From assembly GCF_008761635.1 (NCBI RefSeq), contig NZ_CP044344.1, positions 2,542,001-2,606,000 on the forward strand: a stretch of DNA of 64,000 nt, given 5' to 3'. The notes beneath the pieces were generated by a model. The model did not search any database. It saw nothing but the letters and a program-made list of their open reading frames with translations, and had not been told where the DNA came from. Shown here in pieces: positions 1 to 7,667 of this stretch; position 1 is the stretch's first letter; the number at the start of each line of letters is the position of its first letter. Source of the DNA: Nocardioides cynanchi (GTDB lineage Bacteria; Actinomycetota; Actinomycetes; Propionibacteriales; Nocardioidaceae). The translations under genes and the position numbers were made by a program.

Positions 1-368
1 GACTTGCCGATCGGGACCAGGCCGGTCGCGAGGTACATCCGGGCGAAGTCGCCGTCGGCCTTGACCGGGCGCGGCTCGAACGCGTCCGAGCCCTGCTGGG
101 TGGGCAGCCCGGCCACGTCGACGTTGTCCTTGACCACGGTGGGCACGCCGGAGAAGAACCCGCCGCGGGGTGCCCGCGCCTCGGCCCGGGCCCGGTCGAA
201 GCACTCAACGGCCAGCGCCCCGAGCGGCCCGGCCACCTGCTCGGTGCGGGCGATCGCGGCCTCGACCACCTCGGGGACCGAGAGCTGCCCCGCGGCGAGC
301 AGCCCGGCCAGGCCCACGGCGTCGTGGTCGGCCAGGGCGTCGTCGGAGAATGCGTGGAGACGGGCCAT
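1..368 (-). CDS. Amidase signature family protein, N-terminal part (cut by window edge)
   Basis: The first 122 codons of an amidase are visible; the rest lies beyond position 1. Translation begins MARLHAFSDD and reaches the family's hallmark VVKDN with Lys80, the general base of the Ser-cis-Ser-Lys triad, followed by a GLPTQQGS segment. The glycine/serine-rich loop with the two catalytic serines is not in the window. Amidases of this family hydrolyse carboxamides in the cytoplasm; substrate cannot be told from this fragment. It is the last gene of a minus-strand run after tag, separated from it by a hairpin. The ATG at 368-366 is the first good start. An alternative role as a GatA paralogue is possible. 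Confidence 0.82.
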   Translation of the reverse strand, partial: MARLHAFSDDALADHDAVGLAGLLAAGQLSVPEVVEAAIARTEQVAGPLGALAVECFDRARAEARAPRGGFFSGVPTVVKDNVDVAGLPTQQGSDAFEPRPVKADGDFARMYLATGLVPIGK

Positions 369-406
369 GCTGCGGAGGCTAATGGGTCGCCGTTCGCCGC
401 AGACGC

Positions 407-437
407 GACGACCGCCGGTGTGGGACCGGCGGTCGTC
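407..437 (-). terminator. Hairpin terminator downstream of tag
   Basis: Perfect 13-bp inverted repeat (407-419 and 425-437, arm GACGACCGCCGGT) with a 5-nt loop, lying between the tag stop codon and the amidase start. There is no clear U-run, as is usual in high-GC actinomycetes. Confidence 0.6.
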
Positions 438-538
438 CGGCGAAGTACTCGGAGAGCATCCGCGGGGTGTGTCGGGCCCCCGTCGGCCCCGGCACGACCT
501 TCAGGAGGACCGCGGCGGGCCGGAGATACGTCCGCAGC

Positions 539-1123
539 TCAGGCGTTGGCGTGACCGCGGCGGTGACACCCGGCCAGGTGGTCGTCGACCAGGCCGATCG
601 CCTCCATCAGGGCATGCATCGTGGTCGGGCCCACGAACGCGAACCCCACCTTCTTCAGCGCCTTGGACAGGGCCAGCGACGCCGCCGTCGAGGACTCGAG
701 GTCGGAGGTGTCGCGCGGCGGGGGGCCGGGGGGTGGACGGTGGCCCTCGATGAAGGCGACCAGCCCGCCGTGCTGGCGCAGGTCGACGGTCGCCCGCGCG
801 TTGGTGATCGCGGCCCTGACCTTGGCCAGGTTGCGCACGATGCCGGCGTCGGCCATCAACCGCGCGACATCGGCCTCCTCGTACGCCGCGACCCGGTCGG
901 CGTCGAAGCCGGCGAACGCCTCGCGAAACGCCGGCCGCTTGAGCAGGATGGTGCGCCACGAGAGCCCGGACTGGAAGGCCTCCAGCGTCAGCCGCTCGAG
1001 GTGGGCCGCCTCGCCGTGGACGGGCACCCCCCACTCGGTGTCGTGGTAGGCCCGCATCACGGGGTCGTCGCCGGCCCAGGGACAGCGCGCGACCCCGTCG
1101 TCGCCCACGCTCACGCCCGCCAT
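539..1123 (-). CDS. tag: DNA-3-methyladenine glycosylase I
   Basis: Base-excision repair enzyme that removes 3-methyladenine from alkylated DNA. The 194-residue length matches the Tag family. The zinc-binding quartet is present as Cys14 and His27 near the N terminus (RCPWA, AYHDTEWG) and His182 and Cys186 near the C terminus (HLAGCHRRGH). The HhH-type core shows FQSGLSWRTIL and the LSKALKKVGFAFVGPTT segment typical of the family. The ATG at 1123 was chosen because it places RCPWAG at residue 13; the frame stays open upstream but that part has no family similarity. It is transcribed with pirin and hmgA but separated from pirin by 58 nt. Confidence 0.95.
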   Translation of the reverse strand: MAGVSVGDDGVARCPWAGDDPVMRAYHDTEWGVPVHGEAAHLERLTLEAFQSGLSWRTILLKRPAFREAFAGFDADRVAAYEEADVARLMADAGIVRNLAKVRAAITNARATVDLRQHGGLVAFIEGHRPPPGPPPRDTSDLESSTAASLALSKALKKVGFAFVGPTTMHALMEAIGLVDDHLAGCHRRGHANA

Positions 1124-1181
1124 GCGGCGATCCTGCCAGAGCCCTCGGACAGGCAGCGTCGCGAGCGATCTCGCGTCGTCC

Positions 1182-2111
1182 TCAGGCTCGAGCCTTGAGC
1201 CGCGCGTTCGGCATGACCGGTGCCGGGATCGGGGTGAGATGGTCCCCGACGATGCCGAACCGGCCGTCGTAGGCGTCGGTGCCGTCCTGGACCAGGCCGG
1301 CGTTGTCGGAGATCTGGGCCATCCAGTCGTTGCGGGCCTCGGAGATCTCCTCGTGGTCACGCCCCACGAAGTTCCACCACATCACGATGTCCTCGCCCAA
1401 GGGCCGGCCGCCGATCAGCAGCACGTGGGACAGGTCGTCGGCGAGGATCTCCAGCGGCTCGCCCGGGGCGACGTAGGCCAGGTGGTGCTGGGTCACCTCC
1501 TCGCCGTTGACGTGGACGGCCCCGAAGTCGACCAGTACGCCGTACTCGTAGCCCGGCTCGACCTCGGGGGTCAGGGTGGTGCCGGCGTCCAGGATGATCT
1601 CCGCACCGACGAGCGGGCTGAAGGTCTCGACCGGTGACTCGCTGCCGAGCAGCGAGCCGAGGAACACCTGGGCGTCCCAGCCCTCGCCGTGCATCACCGG
1701 CGGCGCGTAGTGCCGGAACGCCGGCTCGGTGTCGCGGACGGCGGACGGCAGCGCCACCCAGAGCTGGACGCCGTGCAGCACCGTCGCCTCGTCGGTGGAG
1801 ACCTCGGAGTGCGAGATGCCCCGGCCTGCGGTCATCAGGTTGAGCTCCCCGGGCTTGACCAGCGCATGGGTGCCGATCGAGTCGCGGTGCTCGATGGTGC
1901 CGCCGAACAGCCAGCTCACGGTCTGCAGACCGATGTGGGGGTGCGGCGCCACCAGCATGCCGCCGGTGTCGGCGACCCGGTCGGGCCCGTAGTGGTCGAG
2001 GAAGCACCAGGCCCCGATCAACGACCGTTGGCGCTGCGGCAGCGTGCGCCGGACGTTCATGGCGCGCAGGCCGCCCAGTGGCACGTCGCGGGGGAGCAGG
2101 ATGTCGGTCAC
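1182..2111 (-). CDS. Pirin family protein
   Basis: Bicupin protein of 309 residues. The four metal ligands of pirin are present: His57 and His59 in APHPHIG and His101 and Glu103 in GISHSE, matching His56, His58, His101 and Glu103 of human pirin. Some bacterial pirins oxidise quercetin; others bind metabolic enzymes, so the exact role is open. It starts with GTG and overlaps the hmgA stop by 4 bp (GTGA), so the two are probably translated together; this raises the possibility of an accessory role in aromatic catabolism, which is inference. Confidence 0.88.
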   Translation of the reverse strand: MTDILLPRDVPLGGLRAMNVRRTLPQRQRSLIGAWCFLDHYGPDRVADTGGMLVAPHPHIGLQTVSWLFGGTIEHRDSIGTHALVKPGELNLMTAGRGISHSEVSTDEATVLHGVQLWVALPSAVRDTEPAFRHYAPPVMHGEGWDAQVFLGSLLGSESPVETFSPLVGAEIILDAGTTLTPEVEPGYEYGVLVDFGAVHVNGEEVTQHHLAYVAPGEPLEILADDLSHVLLIGGRPLGEDIVMWWNFVGRDHEEISEARNDWMAQISDNAGLVQDGTDAYDGRFGIVGDHLTPIPAPVMPNARLKARA

Positions 2112-3361
2112 GAGTTCGAGTAGACGGCCGGCCCGCCGTCGCCGTCCTGCTGGTCGGCGTCGGGGCCGCGCCCGGCCCAGGTCCAGGCATAGGCGGGGTC
2201 CTCGGCCGCGAGGCCGCCCTCGCCCAGCTCGAGGGGGGCGAAGGTGTCGACCATCACCGCCGACTCGTCGAAGAACTCCGCACCCAGCGAGGCCTCGATC
2301 GCGCTCGGCTGCGGCCCGTGGGCGTGCCCGCCCGGGTGCAGGGAGACCGATCCGATGTTGATGCCCGAGCCCTTGCGCGCCTCGTAGTCGCCGCCGACGT
2401 AGAACATCACCTCGTCGCTGTCGACGTTGGAGTGGTAGTAGGGCACCGGGATCGCCAGGGGGTGGTAGTCGACCTTGCGGGGCAGGAAGTTGCAGACCAC
2501 GAAGTTGTGGCCCTCCCAGACCTGGTGCACCGGTGGCGGCTGGTGCACCTTGCCGGTGATCGGCATGTAGTCGTCGATGTTGAACGTGTAGGGGTACAGG
2601 CAGCCGTCCCAGCCGACCACGTCGAAGGGATGCGTGGCGTACGTCAGCCTGCTGCCGACGATCTGGCCGCCGGTGCGGTGCTTGACCAGGACCTCGACGT
2701 CTGCGTTGTCAGACGCGTCGACCAGGTGGGTCTCGACCGGGCCGTGCAGGTCGCGCTCGCAGTACGGCGCGTGCTCGAGCAGCTGCCCGTAGCGCGAGAG
2801 GTAGCGCTTGGGCGGCGCGATGTGGGAGCTGGCCTCGATCGCGTAGAGGCGACTGGCCTCGGCGGGCACCCAGCGATGATCGGTCGCCCGCGGGATCAGG
2901 ACGTAGTCACCTTCGCGGTAGGCGATCACCCCGAAGACGGTCTCCACCGTCCCGGAGCCGGACTGCACGTAGACGCACTCGTCGCCGATGGCGTTGCGGT
3001 AGAGGGGGGATGGGTCGGTGCCGGTGACGACGTACGACAGCCGGACGTCGTTGTTGCCCAGGACCAGCCGGCGCCCCTCGACGGGGCAGGCGCCGGCGCC
3101 CTCTCCGGGCTGGGGGAAGAGCGTGTGGAGCTTGAGATGGCGGGGCTTGAGCGGGTGGTTGGGGGTGCGGGTCTGGTCGGGCAGGTCCCACACCTGGGCG
3201 TCGACGATCGCCGACGGCACGCCGCAGTGGTAGAGCAGGGAGGAGTCCGAGGAGAAGCCCTCCTCCCCCATCAGCTCCTCGCGGTAGAGGTTGCCCTCCT
3301 CGTCGCGATGCTGGGTGTGCCGGGTCGGTGGCACCGCACCGACGCTGCGGTAGTAGGCCAT
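2108..3361 (-). CDS. hmgA: Homogentisate 1,2-dioxygenase
   Basis: Opens the ring of homogentisate to maleylacetoacetate in tyrosine and phenylalanine breakdown, using non-haem Fe(II). The 417-residue protein begins MAYYRSVGAVPPTRHTQHR, typical of the actinobacterial branch. Likely iron ligands are His310 and Glu317 (YYHSNVDSDE) and His346/His348 (HPGGHAHGP). EGHNFVVCNFLPRK and NADVEVLVKHR are further family blocks. It is the first gene of the hmgA-pirin unit and diverges from an ABC exporter across 110 nt. Fumarylacetoacetase, the last step of the pathway, lies at 21710-22885; no HPD or maleylacetoacetate isomerase is seen. Confidence 0.9.
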   Translation of the reverse strand: MAYYRSVGAVPPTRHTQHRDEEGNLYREELMGEEGFSSDSSLLYHCGVPSAIVDAQVWDLPDQTRTPNHPLKPRHLKLHTLFPQPGEGAGACPVEGRRLVLGNNDVRLSYVVTGTDPSPLYRNAIGDECVYVQSGSGTVETVFGVIAYREGDYVLIPRATDHRWVPAEASRLYAIEASSHIAPPKRYLSRYGQLLEHAPYCERDLHGPVETHLVDASDNADVEVLVKHRTGGQIVGSRLTYATHPFDVVGWDGCLYPYTFNIDDYMPITGKVHQPPPVHQVWEGHNFVVCNFLPRKVDYHPLAIPVPYYHSNVDSDEVMFYVGGDYEARKGSGINIGSVSLHPGGHAHGPQPSAIEASLGAEFFDESAVMVDTFAPLELGEGGLAAEDPAYAWTWAGRGPDADQQDGDGGPAVYSNS

Positions 3362-3471
3362 GTCGTCAGACTAGGACCCCGGACCACCCGGCTGTCACCT
3401 CGTGGCGAGACCGGACCTCCGGCCTAAAGGGTTCGCCCGACCTGGCACCGGACGCCTACCCTCAGAGAGCC

Positions 3472-5379
3472 ATGCGCGACTTCCCACCGGAAATTTCCGC
3501 CTTCTTCAGCGCGCCCGGACAACAGCCGGGTCCCGCGCCGGACACGCGCAGCCCGGCGGCCTTCCTGCGGTGGGTGCTCCGGCAGCAGTGGCAGGTGATC
3601 GCGCTGGCCACCGCCGTGGGTGTGCTCTGGCAGCTGCCCCTGACGGTCGGGCCCTGGCTCTTCGGCAAGGCGGTCGACCACGGCATCCTGGCCGAGTCGC
3701 TGAGCGGCACCCTGTTCTGGGCCTCGCTGCTGCTCCTGGTCACGCTGATCGGGGCGACCTTCGGGATCGTGATGCACACCCTGATCGTGCGGAGCTGGCT
3801 GATCGGGCTGTACGGCACGACCAAGATGGTCACCCGCAAGGTCGCGCAGATGGGCCACGTCCTGCCGCGTCGTACACCGACGGGCGAGGTGCTCAGCGTC
3901 TCGTCGAGCGACTCCGACGAGTTCGGAGCGCTCACGGAGATCATCTCCCGCTCGGGCTCCCAGCTGGTGGCCTACCTCGTCGTCGCCGCGATCGTCCTCA
4001 GCACCTCTCCGATGCTGGGCATCCTGATGCTGGTGGCCGCGCCCGTGCTGGTCGCTGCCGCCCTCCCCCTGCTGCGTCCGCTGCACCGGCGCCAGCAGCT
4101 CGAGCGCGCCCGCAACTCCGACCTCACGTCGATGGCCACCGACATCGTGGCTGGGCTGCGGATCCTCCGCGGGATCGGCGGGGAACGGACCTTCGGCCGC
4201 AACTACGACGACCAGTCGCAGCTGGCCAGGAAGGCCGGCGTCTCCGCCGGGATCTGGCAGGCCGCGATCGAGGCCGTCGGTGTGCTGTTCTCCGGTGTCT
4301 TCATCGTGCTGCTGGTCTGGCTCGGGACGCGCCAGGTGATCTCGGGCGACCTCACCATCGGCCAGCTGATCAGCTTCCTGGGCTACGCGCTGTTCATGGT
4401 CTATCCGATCCAGACCTTCTTCGAGCTGGCCCAGAAGGTCACCCGGGCCACCGTCTCGGCGCGCAAGGCGATCGCGATCTTCGAGCAGAAGCCCCCGTGG
4501 CCCGACCAGGCCGAGAGCACCCCGCTGCCCGACCACGGCGACCTCGTCGACGAGCTCAGCGGCTTCGTCGCGCGCGAGGGGCTGCTGACGATCGTGGTCA
4601 CCGGCGTCCCCGAGGACACCGCGGCCCTGGCCGACCGGCTGGGCCGCTACCTGCCTTCGGACACCGAGCCGGTGAGCCAGGTGCTCGAGGAGGGCGTGAA
4701 GGGTCGCGCGGCCCGTCGCGCCCTGGCGGAGCGGATCGCCGAGCGCGCCCGGCTCGCGGCTCTGGACGAGGAGCTGGCCAGTCGCACGTGGGGCGTCCGG
4801 CTGGGCGACGTCGACCTCGGCGCGGCGTCCCTGGACGACGTACGCCGGCGGATCCTGGTCAGTGACACCGGCAGCCAGCTGTTCGCCGGCAGCCTGCAGG
4901 ACGCCATCGACCCGCACGGCCGGCTGACCCGCGAGCAGGCCGAGGAGGCCGTGCGGGTCGCCAACGCCGAGGACGTGTACGACGCGCTTCCGGGCGGCTG
5001 GCAGGGCGTGCTCGACGAGCGCGGCCGCGGCCTGTCCGGTGGCCAGCGGCAGCGGGTCGTGCTCGCGCGGGCCCTGGCCACCGAGGCCGAGATCCTGGTA
5101 CTGGTCGAGCCCACCTCGGCCGTGGACGCCCACACCGAGGCCCGGATCGCCGAGCGGGTGGCCGAGGTGCGGCGCGGACGCACCACCGTGATCTCGACGG
5201 TCTCGCCGCTGTGGCTGCACCACGCCGACGTCGTGGTGCTGATGGAGGACGGCCGGGTCACCGAGTCCGGTCGGCACGAGGACCTGCTGCGCGACAGCGC
5301 GGCGTACCGCCGGGTCGTGACCCGGGCGATGGACGCACCGGTGGAGGAGGTGGCCGCTCATGAGCACAGCCCCGTCTGA
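3472..5379 (+). CDS. ABC exporter half-transporter, subunit A with degenerate ATP-binding motifs
   Basis: Type IV exporter half (635 residues): membrane domain about residues 20-330, then a nucleotide-binding domain. That domain is strongly degenerate. Where Walker A should be there is TGVPEDTA (377-384) with no GxxGxGKS. Walker B reads ILVLVEPTS (541-549), with Val545 in place of the Asp. The switch histidine is replaced by Thr576 (VISTVSP). The ABC signature LSGGQRQRV (521-529) is perfect. The protein therefore should not hydrolyse ATP with its own Walker motifs but can donate its signature to the partner encoded immediately downstream, whose start overlaps by 20 bp. Start ATG at 3472 is preferred because upstream in-frame sequence is non-homologous. 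Cargo unknown; multidrug or lipid-like compounds are usual. Confidence 0.9.
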   Translation: MRDFPPEISAFFSAPGQQPGPAPDTRSPAAFLRWVLRQQWQVIALATAVGVLWQLPLTVGPWLFGKAVDHGILAESLSGTLFWASLLLLVTLIGATFGIVMHTLIVRSWLIGLYGTTKMVTRKVAQMGHVLPRRTPTGEVLSVSSSDSDEFGALTEIISRSGSQLVAYLVVAAIVLSTSPMLGILMLVAAPVLVAAALPLLRPLHRRQQLERARNSDLTSMATDIVAGLRILRGIGGERTFGRNYDDQSQLARKAGVSAGIWQAAIEAVGVLFSGVFIVLLVWLGTRQVISGDLTIGQLISFLGYALFMVYPIQTFFELAQKVTRATVSARKAIAIFEQKPPWPDQAESTPLPDHGDLVDELSGFVAREGLLTIVVTGVPEDTAALADRLGRYLPSDTEPVSQVLEEGVKGRAARRALAERIAERARLAALDEELASRTWGVRLGDVDLGAASLDDVRRRILVSDTGSQLFAGSLQDAIDPHGRLTREQAEEAVRVANAEDVYDALPGGWQGVLDERGRGLSGGQRQRVVLARALATEAEILVLVEPTSAVDAHTEARIAERVAEVRRGRTTVISTVSPLWLHHADVVVLMEDGRVTESGRHEDLLRDSAAYRRVVTRAMDAPVEEVAAHEHSPV

Positions 5380-7303
5380 CCTGCTGTCCAGCTCGGCCGA
5401 CACCTGGCTCGACCGGGCCGAGCGCGAGCCGGCGGTGCCGCCCGCGCTCGTGCCTCCGCACGGCGTCACCCGGCGCGAACGGCTGGCAGCGCTCCGGCGC
5501 CGGCACCTCCTGCGCGAGCAGCGGGCGCTCGACACCTACGCCGCGTCCCGCAACCCCGACCGCGGCTGGCCGGTGGCCGACAACCACGTCGTGCTGGCCT
5601 TCTTCCGGAGCCTGCTGCGCGAGCGCAAGGGCATCTTCACCTGGCTGGTGATCCTGAACGCGCTCGCCGCCGGTGCCGCGCTCGTCGTACCCCGGCTGCT
5701 CGGCAGCCTGGTCGACCGCACTCTCGGTGCGGACAGTCGCGGAGCACAGCTCAGCCAGCTCGACCACCTGGCCCTGTTGATCATCGCGGTGGTGTGCACG
5801 CAGGCCCTGCTGACCTTCCTGGCCCAGCGGGTCTCCACGATCTTCGGGCAGGACCTGCTCTCGTCGGCGCGCGAGTACATCGTCGCGACCGTGCTGAGGC
5901 TGCCGCTCGGCCGGGTCGAGGGCGCCTCGACCGGAGACCTCGTGACCAGGGTGACCCGCGACGTGGGCACGATGAGCCGCTCGGTGCAGTTCGGGGTGCC
6001 GCAGGCGATCATCTCGGGGCTCACCGTGGCCCTGTCGGTGGTCGCGATGCTGCTCAACTCCGTGGTGCTGGCGGTGCCGTGCCTGCTGCTGATCGGCTCG
6101 TCGGTGTTCTCGGTGCGGCGCTACCTCCAGCGCGCCCCGAAGGGCTACATCACCGAGGGTGCGACGTACTCCCGGATCAACACCACGCTGACCGAGACCG
6201 CCGAGGGCGCCCGCACCGTCGAGGCGCTCGGGCTGTCGGCGATCCGGGTGCGGGCCGGCGACGACGACATCGCCGTGTCGGCGCAGGCCGAGCGCTACAC
6301 GATGACCCTGCGCAACCTGCTGTTCACCGTGATCGACGTGGCGTTCAACAGCCCGCGCGTGGTGACCGTGCTGGTGGGCGCCTACGGCTACCACCGCGGC
6401 TGGGTCTCGCCGGGGCAGATCACCGCGTCGCTGTTGTACGTCGAGTCGCTGAGCGGGCCGCTCGACCGGCTGGTCGGCGAGATGGACCGCCTCCAGGTCG
6501 GCGTCGCATCGACGAGCCGGCTGCTCGGCATCGCCCAGGTGCCCGAGGACCGCACCCCCGGGACCGACGTACCGGACGGGCCGCACCTGGTCGCCGAGGA
6601 CCTGCGGTTCGCCTACCGCGAGGGGCACGACGTACTCCATGGGGTGTCACTCGACCTGCGGATCGGGGAGCGGCTGGCCATCGTGGGGCCGTCGGGCTCG
6701 GGCAAGTCGACCCTCGGGCGGCTCCTGTCGGGGATCAACGGTCCCCGGACCGGGTCGGTCAGGGTCGGCGGCGTCGACCTGGTGAAGCTGCCGCTGGAGT
6801 CGCTGCGGACCGAGGTCGCGCTGGTCACCCAGGAGCACCACGTCTTCAAGGGGACGGTGCGCGACAACATCGTGCTGGCGCGGGAGGACTCCTCCGACGA
6901 GGCGGTCCTCGCGGCCCTGTCAGCCGTGGGCTCGCGCGACTGGGTCGAGCGGCTGCCCCTCGGGCTGGACACGCTGATCGGCTCGGGCAACCAGCCGCTG
7001 ACACCTGCCCAGGCGCAGCAGGTGGCGCTGGCGCGGCTGATCATCGCCGACCCGCACACCCTGGTGCTCGACGAGGCGACGTCGCTGATCGACCCGCGGA
7101 CCGCGCGCACCCTCGAGGGCTCGATGAACGCGCTGCTCGACGGACGGACCGTGGTCGCGATCGCGCACCGCCTCCACACCGCCCACGACGCCGACCGGAT
7201 CGCGGTGGTCATCGACGGGCTGATCGTGGAGCTCGGCTCCCACGACGAGCTGGTCGCCCAGGACGGCGAGTACGCCGCCCTGTGGACCGCCTGGACCAGC
7301 TGA
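5360..7303 (+). CDS. ABC exporter half-transporter, subunit B with intact Walker motifs and degenerate signature
   Basis: Second half-transporter (647 residues): six-helix membrane domain about 75-380 followed by an ATPase domain. Walker A GPSGSGKST (443-451, Lys449), Walker B LVLDEATS (568-575, Glu572) and switch His603 (IAHR) are all intact, but the signature is LTPAQ (547-551) instead of LSGGQ. Paired with subunit A this gives one working composite site (its Walker motifs with A's LSGGQ) and one dead site. The start overlaps the previous gene by 20 bp, indicating one operon and probably a stable heterodimer. The gene ends two bases before a 32-bp repeat array. Confidence 0.92.
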   Translation: MSTAPSDLLSSSADTWLDRAEREPAVPPALVPPHGVTRRERLAALRRRHLLREQRALDTYAASRNPDRGWPVADNHVVLAFFRSLLRERKGIFTWLVILNALAAGAALVVPRLLGSLVDRTLGADSRGAQLSQLDHLALLIIAVVCTQALLTFLAQRVSTIFGQDLLSSAREYIVATVLRLPLGRVEGASTGDLVTRVTRDVGTMSRSVQFGVPQAIISGLTVALSVVAMLLNSVVLAVPCLLLIGSSVFSVRRYLQRAPKGYITEGATYSRINTTLTETAEGARTVEALGLSAIRVRAGDDDIAVSAQAERYTMTLRNLLFTVIDVAFNSPRVVTVLVGAYGYHRGWVSPGQITASLLYVESLSGPLDRLVGEMDRLQVGVASTSRLLGIAQVPEDRTPGTDVPDGPHLVAEDLRFAYREGHDVLHGVSLDLRIGERLAIVGPSGSGKSTLGRLLSGINGPRTGSVRVGGVDLVKLPLESLRTEVALVTQEHHVFKGTVRDNIVLAREDSSDEAVLAALSAVGSRDWVERLPLGLDTLIGSGNQPLTPAQAQQVALARLIIADPHTLVLDEATSLIDPRTARTLEGSMNALLDGRTVVAIAHRLHTAHDADRIAVVIDGLIVELGSHDELVAQDGEYAALWTAWTS

Positions 7304-7305
7304 CC

Positions 7306-7530
7306 GCTGAGTCGGCGCAAACAGGCGTGGCACGACAGCTGAGTCGGCGCAAAGAGACGTTTTACGACCGCTGAGTCGGCGCAAATAGGCGTCGTACGAC
7401 CGCTGAGTCGGCGCAAAGAGACGCCGTACGACAGCTGAGTCGGCGCAAAGAGACGCCGTACGACAGCTGAGTCGGCGCAAAAGTGACGTCCAACCATGGC
7501 TGGCTCGGCGCAAAAGGGCGTCGTACCCCA
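7306..7530 (+). repeat. 32-bp tandem repeats, seven direct units (array A, left arm)
   Basis: Seven units start at 7306, 7338, 7370, 7402, 7434, 7466 and 7499; spacing is 32 bp (one 33). Each begins with the core GCTGAGTCGGCGCAAA (only the last unit is altered, GCTGGCTC) followed by a 16-bp half that is looser but usually reads NAGRCG then GTACGAC. The array starts two bases after the exporter stop codon. There is no protein-coding gene here: the short open frames crossing it simply read the repeat in three frames, since 32 is not a multiple of 3. Confidence 0.9.
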
Positions 7531-7539
7531 CTGACTGAT

Positions 7540-7667
7540 GTGTCGCGAGTGCCTCTTTGCGCCGACTGGGCGTGGTTGCCGTGCCTGTTTGCGCCGACTG
7601 GACGTGATTGCCCTGCCTCTTTGCGCCGACTCGGCGTGTCTCGCCTGCCTCTTTGCGCCGACTCAGC
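7540..7667 (-). repeat. 32-bp tandem repeats, four inverted units (array A, right arm)
   Basis: Four units of the same 32-bp family on the opposite strand, cores at 7652-7667, 7620-7635, 7588-7603 and 7556-7571, reading away from the end of the Rieske gene. Only 9 nt separate them from the direct units. Core positions 3-5 of the outermost unit are the TGA stop codon of the Rieske gene (7663-7665). Confidence 0.9.

Noticed and set aside
440..538. Possible short peptide on the minus strand between tag and the hairpin
   Set aside because: A frame is open but has no RBS, no recognisable family and runs into the terminator.
2078..3427. 449-codon plus-strand frame opposite hmgA
   Set aside because: Shadow of hmgA; composition is Val/Gly/Arg/Asp repeats with no family.
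3424..5535. Long open frame on the minus strand opposite the exporter genes
   Set aside because: It is His/Gln/Asp/Arg-rich antisense sequence, as expected from G+C-biased third positions of the plus-strand gene, whose ABC motifs are certain.
7306..7667. Repeat array considered as a CRISPR array
   Set aside because: The unit is only 32 bp with a 16-bp core, the supposed spacers are themselves partly conserved and two are identical, the array changes orientation in the middle, and no cas gene is present.
7306..7667. Open frames running through the repeats
   Set aside because: They read the same 32-bp unit in all three frames, giving recurring FAPTQ/RRLS/CADSA-type peptides, and no start site or family supports them.
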